A stretch of 64,000 nucleotides of DNA, from assembly GCF_009707465.1 (NCBI RefSeq), contig NZ_CP046120.1:3315501-3379500 (forward strand). The letters are read 5' to 3'. This DNA comes from Novosphingobium sp. Gsoil 351 (GTDB lineage: Bacteria; Pseudomonadota; Alphaproteobacteria; Sphingomonadales; Sphingomonadaceae). Under the pieces are notes generated by a model. The model saw only the letters and a program-made list of their open reading frames with translations. It made no database searches and had not been told where the DNA came from. Each line of letters begins with the position of its first letter. Position 1 is the stretch's first letter. A program made the translations under genes and the position numbers. This document shows positions 17,017-25,281 of the stretch, piece after piece.

Positions 17017-17017
17017 A
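17012..17017. repeat. Target site duplication, right copy, carrying two stop codons
   Basis: GCTAGA directly follows the right end of the element. The CTAG inside supplies the TAG stop of the transposase on plus (17014-17016) and the TAG stop of the flavoprotein gene on minus (17015-17013). Confidence 0.85.
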
Positions 17018-18630
17018 GCCCCAGCGATCCAGGGTTGACCAGTCGTGCGGGATCGACCGCCTGCTTGATCTGCCGCAGCAATTCCGTGACGCGCGGCTCG
17101 CGGGTGCCGAGCAGGTCATAGGCGCGGCCGATCTGGACGTGGACCGCACCCTGCTGCTGCATGATCGCCTTCAATTCGCCGCGCAGGGCGTGGACATAGG
17201 CGGTGGTCTCGGATGGCTCGGGTGTCGCTTCCAGCCGCGCCAGATCGCTGGTCTGGGCGATCCGGTCGTGGGCGAGGTGGTCCTCGTCGTTCCAATAGAT
17301 CAACGGCTCGATGCACAGCGCCGACTTGCCGACCGCGAAGAATACGGTCCCGACCCTGACCCCGCGCCGCTCCATCTCTTCGGCATGGCGCGCGAACAGC
17401 GCCGCGATCGCGGCGTGCGCGGTGGGCGCGCGGCTGTGGGGATAGAGGCTGTTGGTGGGCAGGTTGCGCTCGGCGGTGCGGCGCTCGGGCACGTTGAAGT
17501 TGGTGAACGGCATCGCCCGCAACGCCCGCGGCACCGACGGCGCCACTTCCTGCGCGCCGTTGGCCAGCGCGATCGCGCGGACCTGCTTGAGCCGCGCGGC
17601 CGCGCCTTCGGCGCTGTGGTCGTCCATCGTCACTTGAAGCAGATGCGTGCTGGGGCGGAACACCGCCTTGCCCGCCAGCGCGATCCGCAGCCCGGCGCGC
17701 AGGCCGTCGATCACGCCCGCGCCGTTGCGGATCACCGCGAGGAGGAAGCTCAGGTCCTGGCGCGTGCCGGTGGAGGCTTCGCTCATCACCCGGACGAAAT
17801 ATGGGTCCCAGGCATAGGCTTCTGCGGCCAGCCCGCGCCGGCCGATCTCCGACAGCGCGGCGACCGCCTGCGACCCATCGGCAAACGCGAAGCTGCCATA
17901 GGCCTGGTGCGGCGGAAACTTGATCAGCTTGAGCGTCGCCACCGCCTTGAACCCGAGCGCGCCGGTATCGGCCAGGAACAGCCCGGTGAGATCGGGGCCG
18001 TAGTTGCGATAGAACGGCGCGGTGTTGGCCGCACTGTCCGATCCGGTGTGGATGATCGAGCCGTCCGCGAGGACCATCTCGATGCTCAGCACCGATTCCA
18101 TCACCGTGCCGTACTCGGTCGAGCCGAGAAAGAACGAGCCTTGCGACAACGCCCCGCCGACCGTCGCGCTATAGCCCGACATCGGCCCGAAATAGGGGGT
18201 GCGCAGACCCTTGGCTTTCAACGCCGTGTAGAGATCGTGCCAGGTGCAGCCCGCGCCCACGCGCACGTACATGTCGGTCTCGTTGATCTCGAAGACCCGG
18301 TCGATGCCGCGCAAATCCAGCGTGACGCTTTCCTCGACCGAAGCGGTATAGCCGCCGGTATAGGAGAAGCCGCCGCCGCGCGGGACGATCGCCACCCCGG
18401 CATCGCCGCATGCAGCGACCACGCCCGCCAGCTCTTGGGTGAGACTCGACCCGCACCACCGCCAGCGGACGCGCGCCCGACGCGGCGAGGTCGGTCGAGA
18501 AGAAGGTCCGGCGCGCAGGATCGTTAGTTACTCGATCGCCGCCCACGATCGCGGCTAGGCGCGCGAGCAGGTCTTCTCGAGCCGCAGCAGCTGGGCGGGC
18601 CTTCAAGGCTTTTTCGGGTGCTGTCATCAT
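17013..18630 (-). pseudogene. FAD-linked oxidoreductase (VAO/PCMH fold), frame-broken near the N-terminus
   Basis: A flavoprotein of the vanillyl-alcohol-oxidase superfamily. The FAD-pyrophosphate loop RGGGFSYTGGYT and the segment SGYSATVGGALSQGSFFLGS are intact, and the C-terminus ends in the family's NPGSLGL. The first ~67 residues (from ATG 18630, MMTAPEKALKARPAAAARED) are in one frame, up to PLAVVRVES. The continuation TQELAGVVAACGDAG is one base out of register at about 18437-18450. One base too many, or two too few, explains it. With a cytochrome c gene in the same operon, it is probably a cytochrome-coupled dehydrogenase resembling p-cresol methylhydroxylase in organisation. An IS element abuts its stop codon. 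Confidence 0.8.
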
Positions 18631-18724
18631 GCACCTGCCTTGTCCCGCCAACGATGGCGCGAAAGGTGGCGCGGGTCCTTCAACCGAAGTTCGGAGACGC
18701 CGGCGGTGCGAAAAGCTTTCTCGG

Positions 18725-19537
18725 CTAGTGTTTCGCCGTCACCGGCGGCGCCAGCACCTCGACCCACATCGCGTCTTCGGTGGCCTCGATCCCGGCCCGA
18801 ACGCCATGCGGCACGCTCGCCGCGTCTTCGCTGGCCAAAGTGTCCGAGGCCTTGCCGATGGTCACCGCGACTTTGCCCGAGAGCACGAAGATCAGGCGGT
18901 CGCGGGTTGCGTCCTGCAAGGTAACGGCGGTCCCTCTCGCCAGCCTGACCTCGCGCGCGGCGTAGTCGGGCAGCACTGCTGCGCGAACCAGGTAGCCTGC
19001 TGCGGAGGTTTCGACGGGATGGTCCCGGGCAAGCGACCAGAACCCCCCCGGATCGTTGTGGACGCCCGCGAACGGCAGCGCGAACTCCAGGTCGATCCCG
19101 CCGCCGCGGCGGATTTCCTCGCCCGAATGGAGCACGCCTTTCTGGTGCAGCGCGAAGTCGCCCGGTTCGGCGAGCACTGCCTTGTCATCTACGAACTGCA
19201 CCCTGTGCGCCTGCCAGCTGTAGAGGATGGTGTCGGTCTGGTTGATGTGGCGGTGGGTGCGGACCCCGTTGGGGAACCGGATCGCGCGGATCTCGCCGCT
19301 GGGAAACGGATAGACCTTCACCTCCAACCGGGCCGCATCATAGGGGATTTCGGTGCTGCTGCCCGCCGGGGCGTTGATGAAATTGCCCCACCGCTCCCAC
19401 GCGAAGACCTTGTAGAGCGGAACCTCGCCGGCGTGGATGAACAGGCGCGGGGCGGCGGCGTCGGGTGGTGCCGCCAGTGTCGCCGCGGACGCGCCCAGCG
19501 CGAGCGCCAGCGCCATCCCCCACGACCATCCGCGCAT
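18725..19537 (-). CDS. Secreted bicupin protein
   Basis: A 270-residue protein with a signal peptide (MRGWSWGMALALALGASAAT, cleavage near AAP). The first cupin barrel holds THRHINQTDTILYSW and PGDFALHQKGVLHSGEE, with His/Glu residues placed like metal ligands. A second, less conserved barrel follows (RLIFVLSGKVAVTIGK, SVPHGVRAG). It starts one base after the cytochrome c stop, so it belongs to the same operon. A periplasmic location fits the cytochrome and SUMF1 neighbours. The reaction is unknown. Confidence 0.85.
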   Translation of the reverse strand: MRGWSWGMALALALGASAATLAAPPDAAAPRLFIHAGEVPLYKVFAWERWGNFINAPAGSSTEIPYDAARLEVKVYPFPSGEIRAIRFPNGVRTHRHINQTDTILYSWQAHRVQFVDDKAVLAEPGDFALHQKGVLHSGEEIRRGGGIDLEFALPFAGVHNDPGGFWSLARDHPVETSAAGYLVRAAVLPDYAAREVRLARGTAVTLQDATRDRLIFVLSGKVAVTIGKASDTLASEDAASVPHGVRAGIEATEDAMWVEVLAPPVTAKH

Positions 19538-19538
19538 C

Positions 19539-19937
19539 TTATTTCAGCGTCTTGAGATAGGCGATCACGTTGTCGCGCATCGGTTTGCGGGGAAAGCCGA
19601 TGAACGCCATCTTGGTCCCGGGGACGGTCTTGGCCGGATCGGTCAGCCAGCGATCGAGCGTCGCCTCGTTCCACACCAGCCCGGACTTCTTGAGCGTGGG
19701 CGAATAGGCGTATTTGGCGCGGCGGGTGCCGGCCTTGCTGCCGAAGACGCCGAACAGGTTGGGGCCGACCCCGTCCTTGCCGGCGGCTTCGGCGGTGTGG
19801 CAGATCCGGCACTGGCCAAACGTCTTGGCCCCCGCGACGGGATCGCCGGCAACGGGCGGAGCGGCAGCGGCCGGAGCGAGCGCGGCGGTCAGCAGGGCCG
19901 ATCCGGCCAAGGCGGCGGCAATCAGGGCAGACTTCAT
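19539..19937 (-). CDS. Periplasmic class I c-type cytochrome
   Basis: A 132-residue protein starting at 19937 with a signal peptide (MKSALIAAALAGSALLTAAL, cut near AAA). The haem site is CRICH (Cys43, Cys46, His47), and the sixth ligand is Met110 in PGTKMAF, as in mitochondrial-type cytochrome c. The ending NVIAYLKTLK is typical. In this operon it is the likely electron acceptor for the FAD-linked enzyme at 17013-18630, passing electrons to the respiratory chain. The start was moved in from an upstream ATG because only this one gives a proper signal sequence. Confidence 0.94.
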   Translation of the reverse strand: MKSALIAAALAGSALLTAALAPAAAAPPVAGDPVAGAKTFGQCRICHTAEAAGKDGVGPNLFGVFGSKAGTRRAKYAYSPTLKKSGLVWNEATLDRWLTDPAKTVPGTKMAFIGFPRKPMRDNVIAYLKTLK

Positions 19938-19962
19938 CGTACGACCTCTTCGGTTTGCGGGT

Positions 19963-20943
19963 TCAGTCCAACTCGCGGACCACGCGGATGCCCGATGCGA
20001 CCGGGCGGTTGACAGGTTCCTGGCCATCGCCGCGAGTCGCCGGGCGGGCCAGCCACACGCGGCTGTGAAAGGCACCGCCCTTGGTCAGGCGGTGTTCGCA
20101 CTCGCCGCCGTTGGCCGCGGTCTGCGGGCTGCCGTCGGTGGGCAGTTTCGAGTGATCGGGCGCGGCGCAATCGGCGACCCATTCCCACAGGTTGCCCAGC
20201 GTATCGTAGATCCCCCACGGGTTCGCCTCATAGCTGGCGACGGGCTTGGTGTAGCTTTCGGGATCGGCGCAGAGCAATTCGCCGGTCCAGCTTTCGCCCT
20301 TGCTGATCGCCTCGAAGGTGCCGCTGGTCATGATCCGCGCCTTGTTGCAGATCGGGGTGACGCTGTCGCCCCAGGGCCGCGCCGTCGTCGTCCCGCCGCG
20401 CGCCGCGTATTCCCACTCGGCCTCGCTGGCGAGACGATACTTGTGCCCGGTGATCTTGGCCAGCCAGGCGGCATAGTCGGTCGCGTCCTGCCAGCTGATG
20501 CACGCGGCAGGATGGTCGTCGGTCTGTTCGAAGCCGGTGTTCTGCCAGTTGACCACTTTGCCCTCGGTGCCGCCCCAGGTGTCCTCGGCGGGGTTGTAGT
20601 CGAAGCACTTGACCGGGATCGGACGGTTGGTCGCCTTGACGAACCGCGCCCACTGGCCCCGAGTGGTTTCCGTGGTGGCGAAGGCGAAAGGTCTGGAGAT
20701 GGTGATCTTGACCTGCGGACCCTCGTGACTGCCGAAGGTATCGGGCACACCTTCGCGCGCGCGCTCTTCGGGGCTGGAGCCCATGGTGAAGCTGCCCGCA
20801 GGCACGACCACCATCGTCTGGCATTCGGCGCAGTCCTGAAAGGTCTCGCCTGGTTTCTTGCCCGTCGCGGCATCGGCGGCGAAGGCGGGAGAGGACAGTG
20901 CAAGCGCGGCAGCGGCGAGCAGGATCGGGAAGCGAGAAGACAT
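19963..20943 (-). CDS. Exported SUMF1/FGE-domain protein (paralogue 1)
   Basis: A 326-residue protein with signal peptide (MSSRFPILLAAAALALSSPAFA), a CAEC motif just before the domain, and a full SUMF1 fold (MVVVPAGSFTMGSSPEE, SWQDATDYAAWLA, RLASEAEWEYAARGG, WGIYDTLGNLWEWVADC). The copper-binding cysteines of true formylglycine-generating enzymes, expected near the C-terminal GGSF motif, are absent: here it reads GGAFHSRVWLARPATR. It may therefore be a PvdO-like oxidase or a binding protein rather than a sulfatase activator. A start six codons upstream (20961) would overlap the previous stop (ATGA); 20943 is preferred for the AAAGG tract ahead of it. Confidence 0.88.
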   Translation of the reverse strand: MSSRFPILLAAAALALSSPAFAADAATGKKPGETFQDCAECQTMVVVPAGSFTMGSSPEERAREGVPDTFGSHEGPQVKITISRPFAFATTETTRGQWARFVKATNRPIPVKCFDYNPAEDTWGGTEGKVVNWQNTGFEQTDDHPAACISWQDATDYAAWLAKITGHKYRLASEAEWEYAARGGTTTARPWGDSVTPICNKARIMTSGTFEAISKGESWTGELLCADPESYTKPVASYEANPWGIYDTLGNLWEWVADCAAPDHSKLPTDGSPQTAANGGECEHRLTKGGAFHSRVWLARPATRGDGQEPVNRPVASGIRVVRELD

Positions 20944-20957
20944 GGCGCAGGAACCTT

Positions 20958-21977
20958 TCATCCAAGCTTGCCGTCGAGCGACCGCGCGACGCGCAAGCCT
21001 ACGGCGAACATGTGCAAGTCGGCGGCGATCGGCGCGCCGCGTACCGCCGACCGCGTCAGCCAGAACGGGGTGTGGAAGGCGCCACCCTTGAGATAGTGGC
21101 GCGCGCAGTCCCCGGTGGTTCGCGCCGAGCCGTCGGCATGCGCATCGCGGTTGTCCGGACTGTTGCAGTCGGCGGCAAACTCGAAGACGTTGCCCGCCAT
21201 ATCGTACAGCCCCCAAGGGTTCGGTGCGAAGGACGCGACCGGCATCGTGAAGCTGCGCTGGTTGGCACAGACGAAACGGTCGCCGATACTTTTGGGCCAG
21301 CCGATGGCGATGGCGGTGCCGGCCGAAAGCAGATTGGCCCGGGCGCAGCCGGGCTCGGGAGCCTCGCCCCAATACCAGGGCGTTTGGGTTCCGGCCCGGG
21401 CGGCGTATTCCCATTCAGCGTCGCTGGGCAGGCGGTAGGGCTTGCCGGTCTTCGCGCTCAGCCATTTGGTATAGTCGACAGCGTCGTCGTAGCTGATGCA
21501 CACCGCGGGATGGTCGTCGGTCTGGGCGAACATCGGCTTGCGCCAGTTGAATCCCGGGCGCGGGTACCAGTTGTCGGTCTTGGCCTCGTGGGTTCCGCAC
21601 GTCGCCGGATCGGGACGCTTGGTGGCCTCGACGAATTGCCGCCACTGGCCGCGGGTAATCTCGGTCCGGCCCAGCGCAAAGGGCTTGGCGAAGGTCACGC
21701 GATAGGTCGGCCCCTCGCGGTCGCCGAACAGCGGGACGATCCCGGCGCTCGCCCGTTCCGCCGCGTCCGATCCCAGGGTCGCCGATCCCGCGGGGATCAC
21801 CACCATCGGCGGGCAATCGCGGCAATCGGCGAACACGTCCGCGGGGGAGGGCGCCGGGCTGGTCGCGGCGGCAACGGCAAGAAGGATCGAGACGATGGGC
21901 AAGCTGGTTGCATCCGTGGACGGGGCGGAACGGATATGTGGCCCGCACCGGTTGCCGCGCCAATTGGCAGCGCGCAA
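20958..21977 (-). CDS. Exported SUMF1/FGE-domain protein (paralogue 2), operon leader
   Basis: A protein of up to 339 residues with a hydrophobic export stretch (LPIVSILLAVAAATSPA) at residues 26-42, a CRDC motif, then the SUMF1 domain (MVVIPAGSATLGSDAAER, SYDDAVDYTKWLS, RLPSDAEWEYAARAG, WGLYDMAGNVFEFAADC). The C-terminal segment GGAFHTPFWLTRSAVR lacks the copper cysteines. The ATG at 21977 is uncertain: residues before the export stretch overlap a GCCAATTGGC palindrome, and a TTG at 21902 is an alternative. It leads the operon of paralogue 1, cytochrome c, bicupin and flavoprotein. The gene to its right is divergent. Confidence 0.82.
   Translation of the reverse strand: MRAANWRGNRCGPHIRSAPSTDATSLPIVSILLAVAAATSPAPSPADVFADCRDCPPMVVIPAGSATLGSDAAERASAGIVPLFGDREGPTYRVTFAKPFALGRTEITRGQWRQFVEATKRPDPATCGTHEAKTDNWYPRPGFNWRKPMFAQTDDHPAVCISYDDAVDYTKWLSAKTGKPYRLPSDAEWEYAARAGTQTPWYWGEAPEPGCARANLLSAGTAIAIGWPKSIGDRFVCANQRSFTMPVASFAPNPWGLYDMAGNVFEFAADCNSPDNRDAHADGSARTTGDCARHYLKGGAFHTPFWLTRSAVRGAPIAADLHMFAVGLRVARSLDGKLG
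21959..21968. promoter_or_regulatory. Palindrome in the divergent SUMF1 promoter region
   Basis: GCCAATTGGC is a perfect 10-bp palindrome between the divergent SUMF1 genes, embedded in a TTGC...GCAA outer pair. It may be an operator for the divergon; it lies inside the coding sequence only if the ATG at 21977 is used. Confidence 0.3.
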
Positions 21978-22063
21978 TCTCCCGCTATTCGGTGAATTGG
22001 ATCGGCGTGTGCGATGGGCGCGGCGTGCCGGGCTAGATCGCGAGCGTGAGCTCTGGACCAGTC

Positions 22064-22987
22064 ATGCGCAAAGCCTTGAACGCCTTGGCCATTCTGCTCG
22101 CATTGGGCACGCCGGTGGCCGTGGCAATCGGCTCGCCCGGACCCGTTCACACCTTCCGCGACGGCGCGGGATTGCCGGCGATGGTGGTTGTTCCGCCCGG
22201 CTCCGTGCTGCTGGGATCAAGCGAGATCGAAACCACCCGCGAGGGCAGGGCGCCGGCGCTGGCGGCGTCCGAACACCCGCAGCGCACGGTCACATTCGAG
22301 CGTGGCTTCGCGATGTCGCAAGCCCACGTGACTCAGGCCGAATTCGCCCGCTTCGTCCGCGCCACGCGGCGCGACATGGCGGGGTGCGTTGTCGCGATCG
22401 CGGGCAAGTGGAGCGAGGGACGGCTAGCGGACTACGATTTCCGCAATCCCGGCTGGAGGCAGCGCGGCAACGAGCCAGCTGTCTGCGTCGATTGGGACGA
22501 TGCGACTGCCTATGTCGCATGGCTCTCGGTGCGCACCGGTAAGCACTATCGTCTGCCGCACGAGGACGAGTGGGAATACGCGGCGCGCGGCGGACGGGAA
22601 ACCGCGCGCTGGTGGAGCGATGGGATCTCCGCCATCTGTGCCCACGCGAACGGCGGCGACCGCGCCTATGCCGCGACCATGCCCGACGACAAGTCGGCCA
22701 ACCTCGCATGCCGCGATGGGTACGCCCGCACCAATCCGGTAGACCGCTTCCCCGCCAACCCGTTCGGCCTGCATGACATGCTCGGCAACGCTTGGCAGTG
22801 GACCGCCGATTGTTTTACCCCAGTCGCCGGAAGGGCCGCGCCCGGCCGGTCGTGCCAGGCGCGCTCGATCCGGGGGGGATCGTGGCACAACGGCGTGGCC
22901 ATCCTGCGCGCCGCGACCCGGTTCAGCCTGCCGCCGACGATGCGAAGTTCCAGCCTTGGCTTCCGCGTCGTCCGGGACATGCCCTAA
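22064..22987 (+). CDS. Exported SUMF1/FGE-domain protein (paralogue 3)
   Basis: A 307-residue protein, start at 22064 chosen for the signal peptide MRKALNALAILLALGTPVAVA. The SUMF1 domain follows (MVVVPPGSVLLGSSEIE, DWDDATAYVAWLS, RLPHEDEWEYAARGG, FGLHDMLGNAWQWTADC) and ends GFRVVRDMP. Unlike paralogues 1 and 2 it has no CxxC before the domain (FRDGAGLPAM). The C-terminal GGSWHNGVAILRAATR lacks the copper cysteines. It is transcribed away from paralogue 2 and is followed about 100 bp later by an NTF2-like gene and a tannase-family gene, so it may belong to that esterase system. Confidence 0.87.
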   Translation: MRKALNALAILLALGTPVAVAIGSPGPVHTFRDGAGLPAMVVVPPGSVLLGSSEIETTREGRAPALAASEHPQRTVTFERGFAMSQAHVTQAEFARFVRATRRDMAGCVVAIAGKWSEGRLADYDFRNPGWRQRGNEPAVCVDWDDATAYVAWLSVRTGKHYRLPHEDEWEYAARGGRETARWWSDGISAICAHANGGDRAYAATMPDDKSANLACRDGYARTNPVDRFPANPFGLHDMLGNAWQWTADCFTPVAGRAAPGRSCQARSIRGGSWHNGVAILRAATRFSLPPTMRSSSLGFRVVRDMP

Positions 22988-23084
22988 CCGCATATTGGGG
23001 AACCTGGACGCGAGCCGGGCGGCTCAATTGACCGCAATCTGGGTCCGCGTACTTTGGCGTAAACACCGTGAAAGGCCTCCCGCG

Positions 23085-23666
23085 ATGCGTCTGCAATCGA
23101 TTATTTTCCTCTTGGCGGGCAGCGCGCTGGCCGTTGCCGCCAAGCCTGGCGCTCCGGCCGCCAAGCCAGGCTGTACCGTCCAGACCCGCGCCTGCCTTGA
23201 AGCCGTCGCGCGCTCGTACATCGATGGCCTGGTGAGCCATGATGGTTCCAACATTCCACTGGCCGCGAATGTCCGTCGCACCGAGAATGCGCTGACCAAT
23301 GCTCGCGGCGCGGCCGAAGTGCGCGAAAGCTTCGCCCGCACCATGATGGTCGAGGGTGCCAAGGAGGTGCGCCTCTTCACCGATGTCGCCAAGGGTCAGG
23401 TGATCGCGTTCTTCCTGCTCGACGTAGATCTCAAGGCGGACACCGGCGGTGGATCGAGTTCGACCAAGGCGGGCGACAGCGAATACAAGGTGGCGGTGAC
23501 CAAGCCCGCAGGAACCTACACCGTCCACGAAGCCGAAAGATTCAGGATCGCCGCCGGCAAGATCGTCGAAATCGAGATCATCGCCCACGTCGAGGACGGC
23601 AAGGGGCAGGGCGGCGGCTGGCCGGTCGAGCGGGTCGAAGTCGTCGGCAAGGACGCCAAGCAGTGA
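23085..23666 (+). CDS. Exported NTF2/SnoaL-like protein
   Basis: A 193-residue protein with signal peptide (MRLQSIIFLLAGSALAVAA) and a region resembling the cone-shaped NTF2-like fold (ACLEAVARSYIDGLVSHDGSNIPLA, then EAERFRIAAGKIVEIEIIAHV). These folds are binding pockets or small isomerases/hydrolases. No catalytic residues can be assigned. Its stop overlaps the GTG start of the tannase-family gene (GTGA), so they are translationally coupled. A TTGACC / TACTTT pair with 16-bp spacing at about 23030-23060 could be its promoter, but confidence in that is low. Confidence 0.75.
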   Translation: MRLQSIIFLLAGSALAVAAKPGAPAAKPGCTVQTRACLEAVARSYIDGLVSHDGSNIPLAANVRRTENALTNARGAAEVRESFARTMMVEGAKEVRLFTDVAKGQVIAFFLLDVDLKADTGGGSSSTKAGDSEYKVAVTKPAGTYTVHEAERFRIAAGKIVEIEIIAHVEDGKGQGGGWPVERVEVVGKDAKQ

Positions 23667-25191
23667 TTGCGCGGTCGCGTTGGGCTGCGGGCGCCGCCGG
23701 GCTCGCGCTGATCGTGCAACCGGTTCTGGCCGCCGCGCCCGTACCGCCCGCTCCGACCGCTCCTGGCAACGGAACGCCCCCCGGCGATCCTGCCGTGGCC
23801 TGCGCTGCGCTCAAGGACACCGATTTCTCGCTGATCAAGGACGCGCCATCGCTGATCGTCAGTGCCGTTGCCAAGCCCGCCACTGCCGAACTTCCCCCCA
23901 TTGCCTGGTCAACGGTCGGATCGCGCCGACGATCGGCTATCGAATGTGGCTGCCGCTGGGCACCTGGAACGGCAAATTCGCCCAGACCGGTTGCGGCGGG
24001 CGCTGCGGAGACATTCTCGACGACGGATGTCAGATCGTGCTCGCGCGAGGTTATGCCTGCCTCGCCGCCGATCTTGGCCATAAAGGCACGTTTTACGACG
24101 ACCTTTGGGCGATCGATAATGTCCCGGGCGAAATCGACTTCGGATTCCGCGCGACGCATGTATCGAACATCACCGGGCGAGCGGTGACCGAGGCGTTTTA
24201 CGGGGCCAAGCCGCGCTATGCCTATTACTTCGGCGCCTCGACCGGAGGCCGCCAGGGGCTGATCGAAGCACAGCGTTTCCCCGCCGACTTCGACGGCATC
24301 GTTGCAGGCGAGCCGGCGATGGGCACGCCGGGAACACCCAGCCCCGAGACCGGCCCGGCGCTGCGCGACAGCGTCGCCGCGCTCAATCCCGGCGGCAAGC
24401 CGATCGTCACGCCCGACGAGGTCATGGCGATCCACGCCGCCGCGCTCGCGCGCTGCGATCTGGACGACAACGCGCGTGACGGGTTCATTTCCAATCCGCG
24501 GGCCTGTGCGTTCAAACCGGTGGACATGGCTTGCAAGGCAGCCAAGCAGCCGACCTGCCTTACCCCGGAACAGGTCGCGGCGGTGACCCGGGTCTACGCC
24601 AACGGCGCGATGTCGGGTTCGGAAAAGGGCTGGCTCGGTGCTTATGTCGGAGCAACCGAGGGAGAGCCGGGGCGCTATCTGTGGCGGCTCAAGAACCCCT
24701 ACAAGTATCCCTATGCCTGGATTTTCAACGACGCCACCAACCCCGATCTGCGCGCGTTCAAGGCGCGGGGTGGAAAGCTGATCCTCTATCAGGGCTGGGC
24801 TGACGAGGCGACCTATCCTGGCAACCCACCCGCCTACTACGAGACGGTCGAACGCCTGATGGGCGGCCGCGCGGCGACGCAGGATTTCTTCCGCCTGTTC
24901 ATGATCCCGGGGCAGAACCACATCCCCCAAGTCGGGGGCGGCGCCGAGACGGTCGACTACCTCAGCTACCTCGAGGCCTGGGTCGAGCGCGGCGAGGTGC
25001 CTGAGGTGCTGCTCGCTGGGAAATACCGCGAGCTCGCCCGGTTCGCCGGCCCTGTCACTTATGCGTCCTACCTTCGCCCGGACAATGTCGAATTCAGCCG
25101 CCCGGTGTATCCCTATCCGGTGCAAGCGCGGTATTCGGGCAAGGGCGACGTGAGGCAAGCAGGCAACTGGAAGCCTTTCGCACCGCGCTGA
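23663..25191 (+). pseudogene. Tannase/feruloyl esterase family protein, frame broken in a C-tract
   Basis: A secreted esterase of about 509 residues if restored. It starts with GTG at 23663 (signal MIARSRWAAGAAGLALIVQP). The first frame runs to AVAKPATAELPP. The rest (HCLVNGRIAPTIGYRMWLP onward) is one base out, joined exactly by adding one C to the C6 tract at 23894-23899. Catalytic Ser is in YYFGASTGGRQGL, Asp in LYQGWADEATYP, His in IPGQNHIPQVGGG. The family's CS-D-HC disulfide cysteines are both replaced (Ala before Ser, Ile after His). It would hydrolyse ester bonds of phenolic acids. It ends opposite a terminator shared with the receptor to its right. Confidence 0.85.
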
Positions 25192-25225
25192 GCGGGTGCC
25201 GCCGTCCTCGATACGGCAGAACGAA

Positions 25226-25258
25226 AATGGGCCGCTCCCCACCCGGGAGCGGCCCATT
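25226..25258. terminator. Rho-independent terminator between convergent genes
   Basis: A perfect 14-bp stem (25226-25239 with 25245-25258) with a 5-base loop lies between the tannase-family gene on plus and the receptor gene on minus. On the minus strand the stem is followed by TTTTCG, a short U-tract, so it terminates the receptor transcript best and may work in both directions. Confidence 0.85.
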
Positions 25259-25281
25259 CCGCGTGACTTGGGCAGGTTCGC

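Noticed and set aside
6538..18630. A complete mandelate pathway (dehydrogenase, benzoylformate decarboxylase, benzaldehyde dehydrogenase)
   Set aside because: The flavoprotein is VAO-type and frame-broken, lies across an IS element, and the ThDP enzyme cannot be assigned to benzoylformate by sequence alone. Only an analogy is kept.
19963..22987. Annotation of the SUMF1 proteins as sulfatase-activating formylglycine-generating enzymes
   Set aside because: The C-terminal copper cysteines are missing and no sulfatase is in the window. Only the fold is supported.
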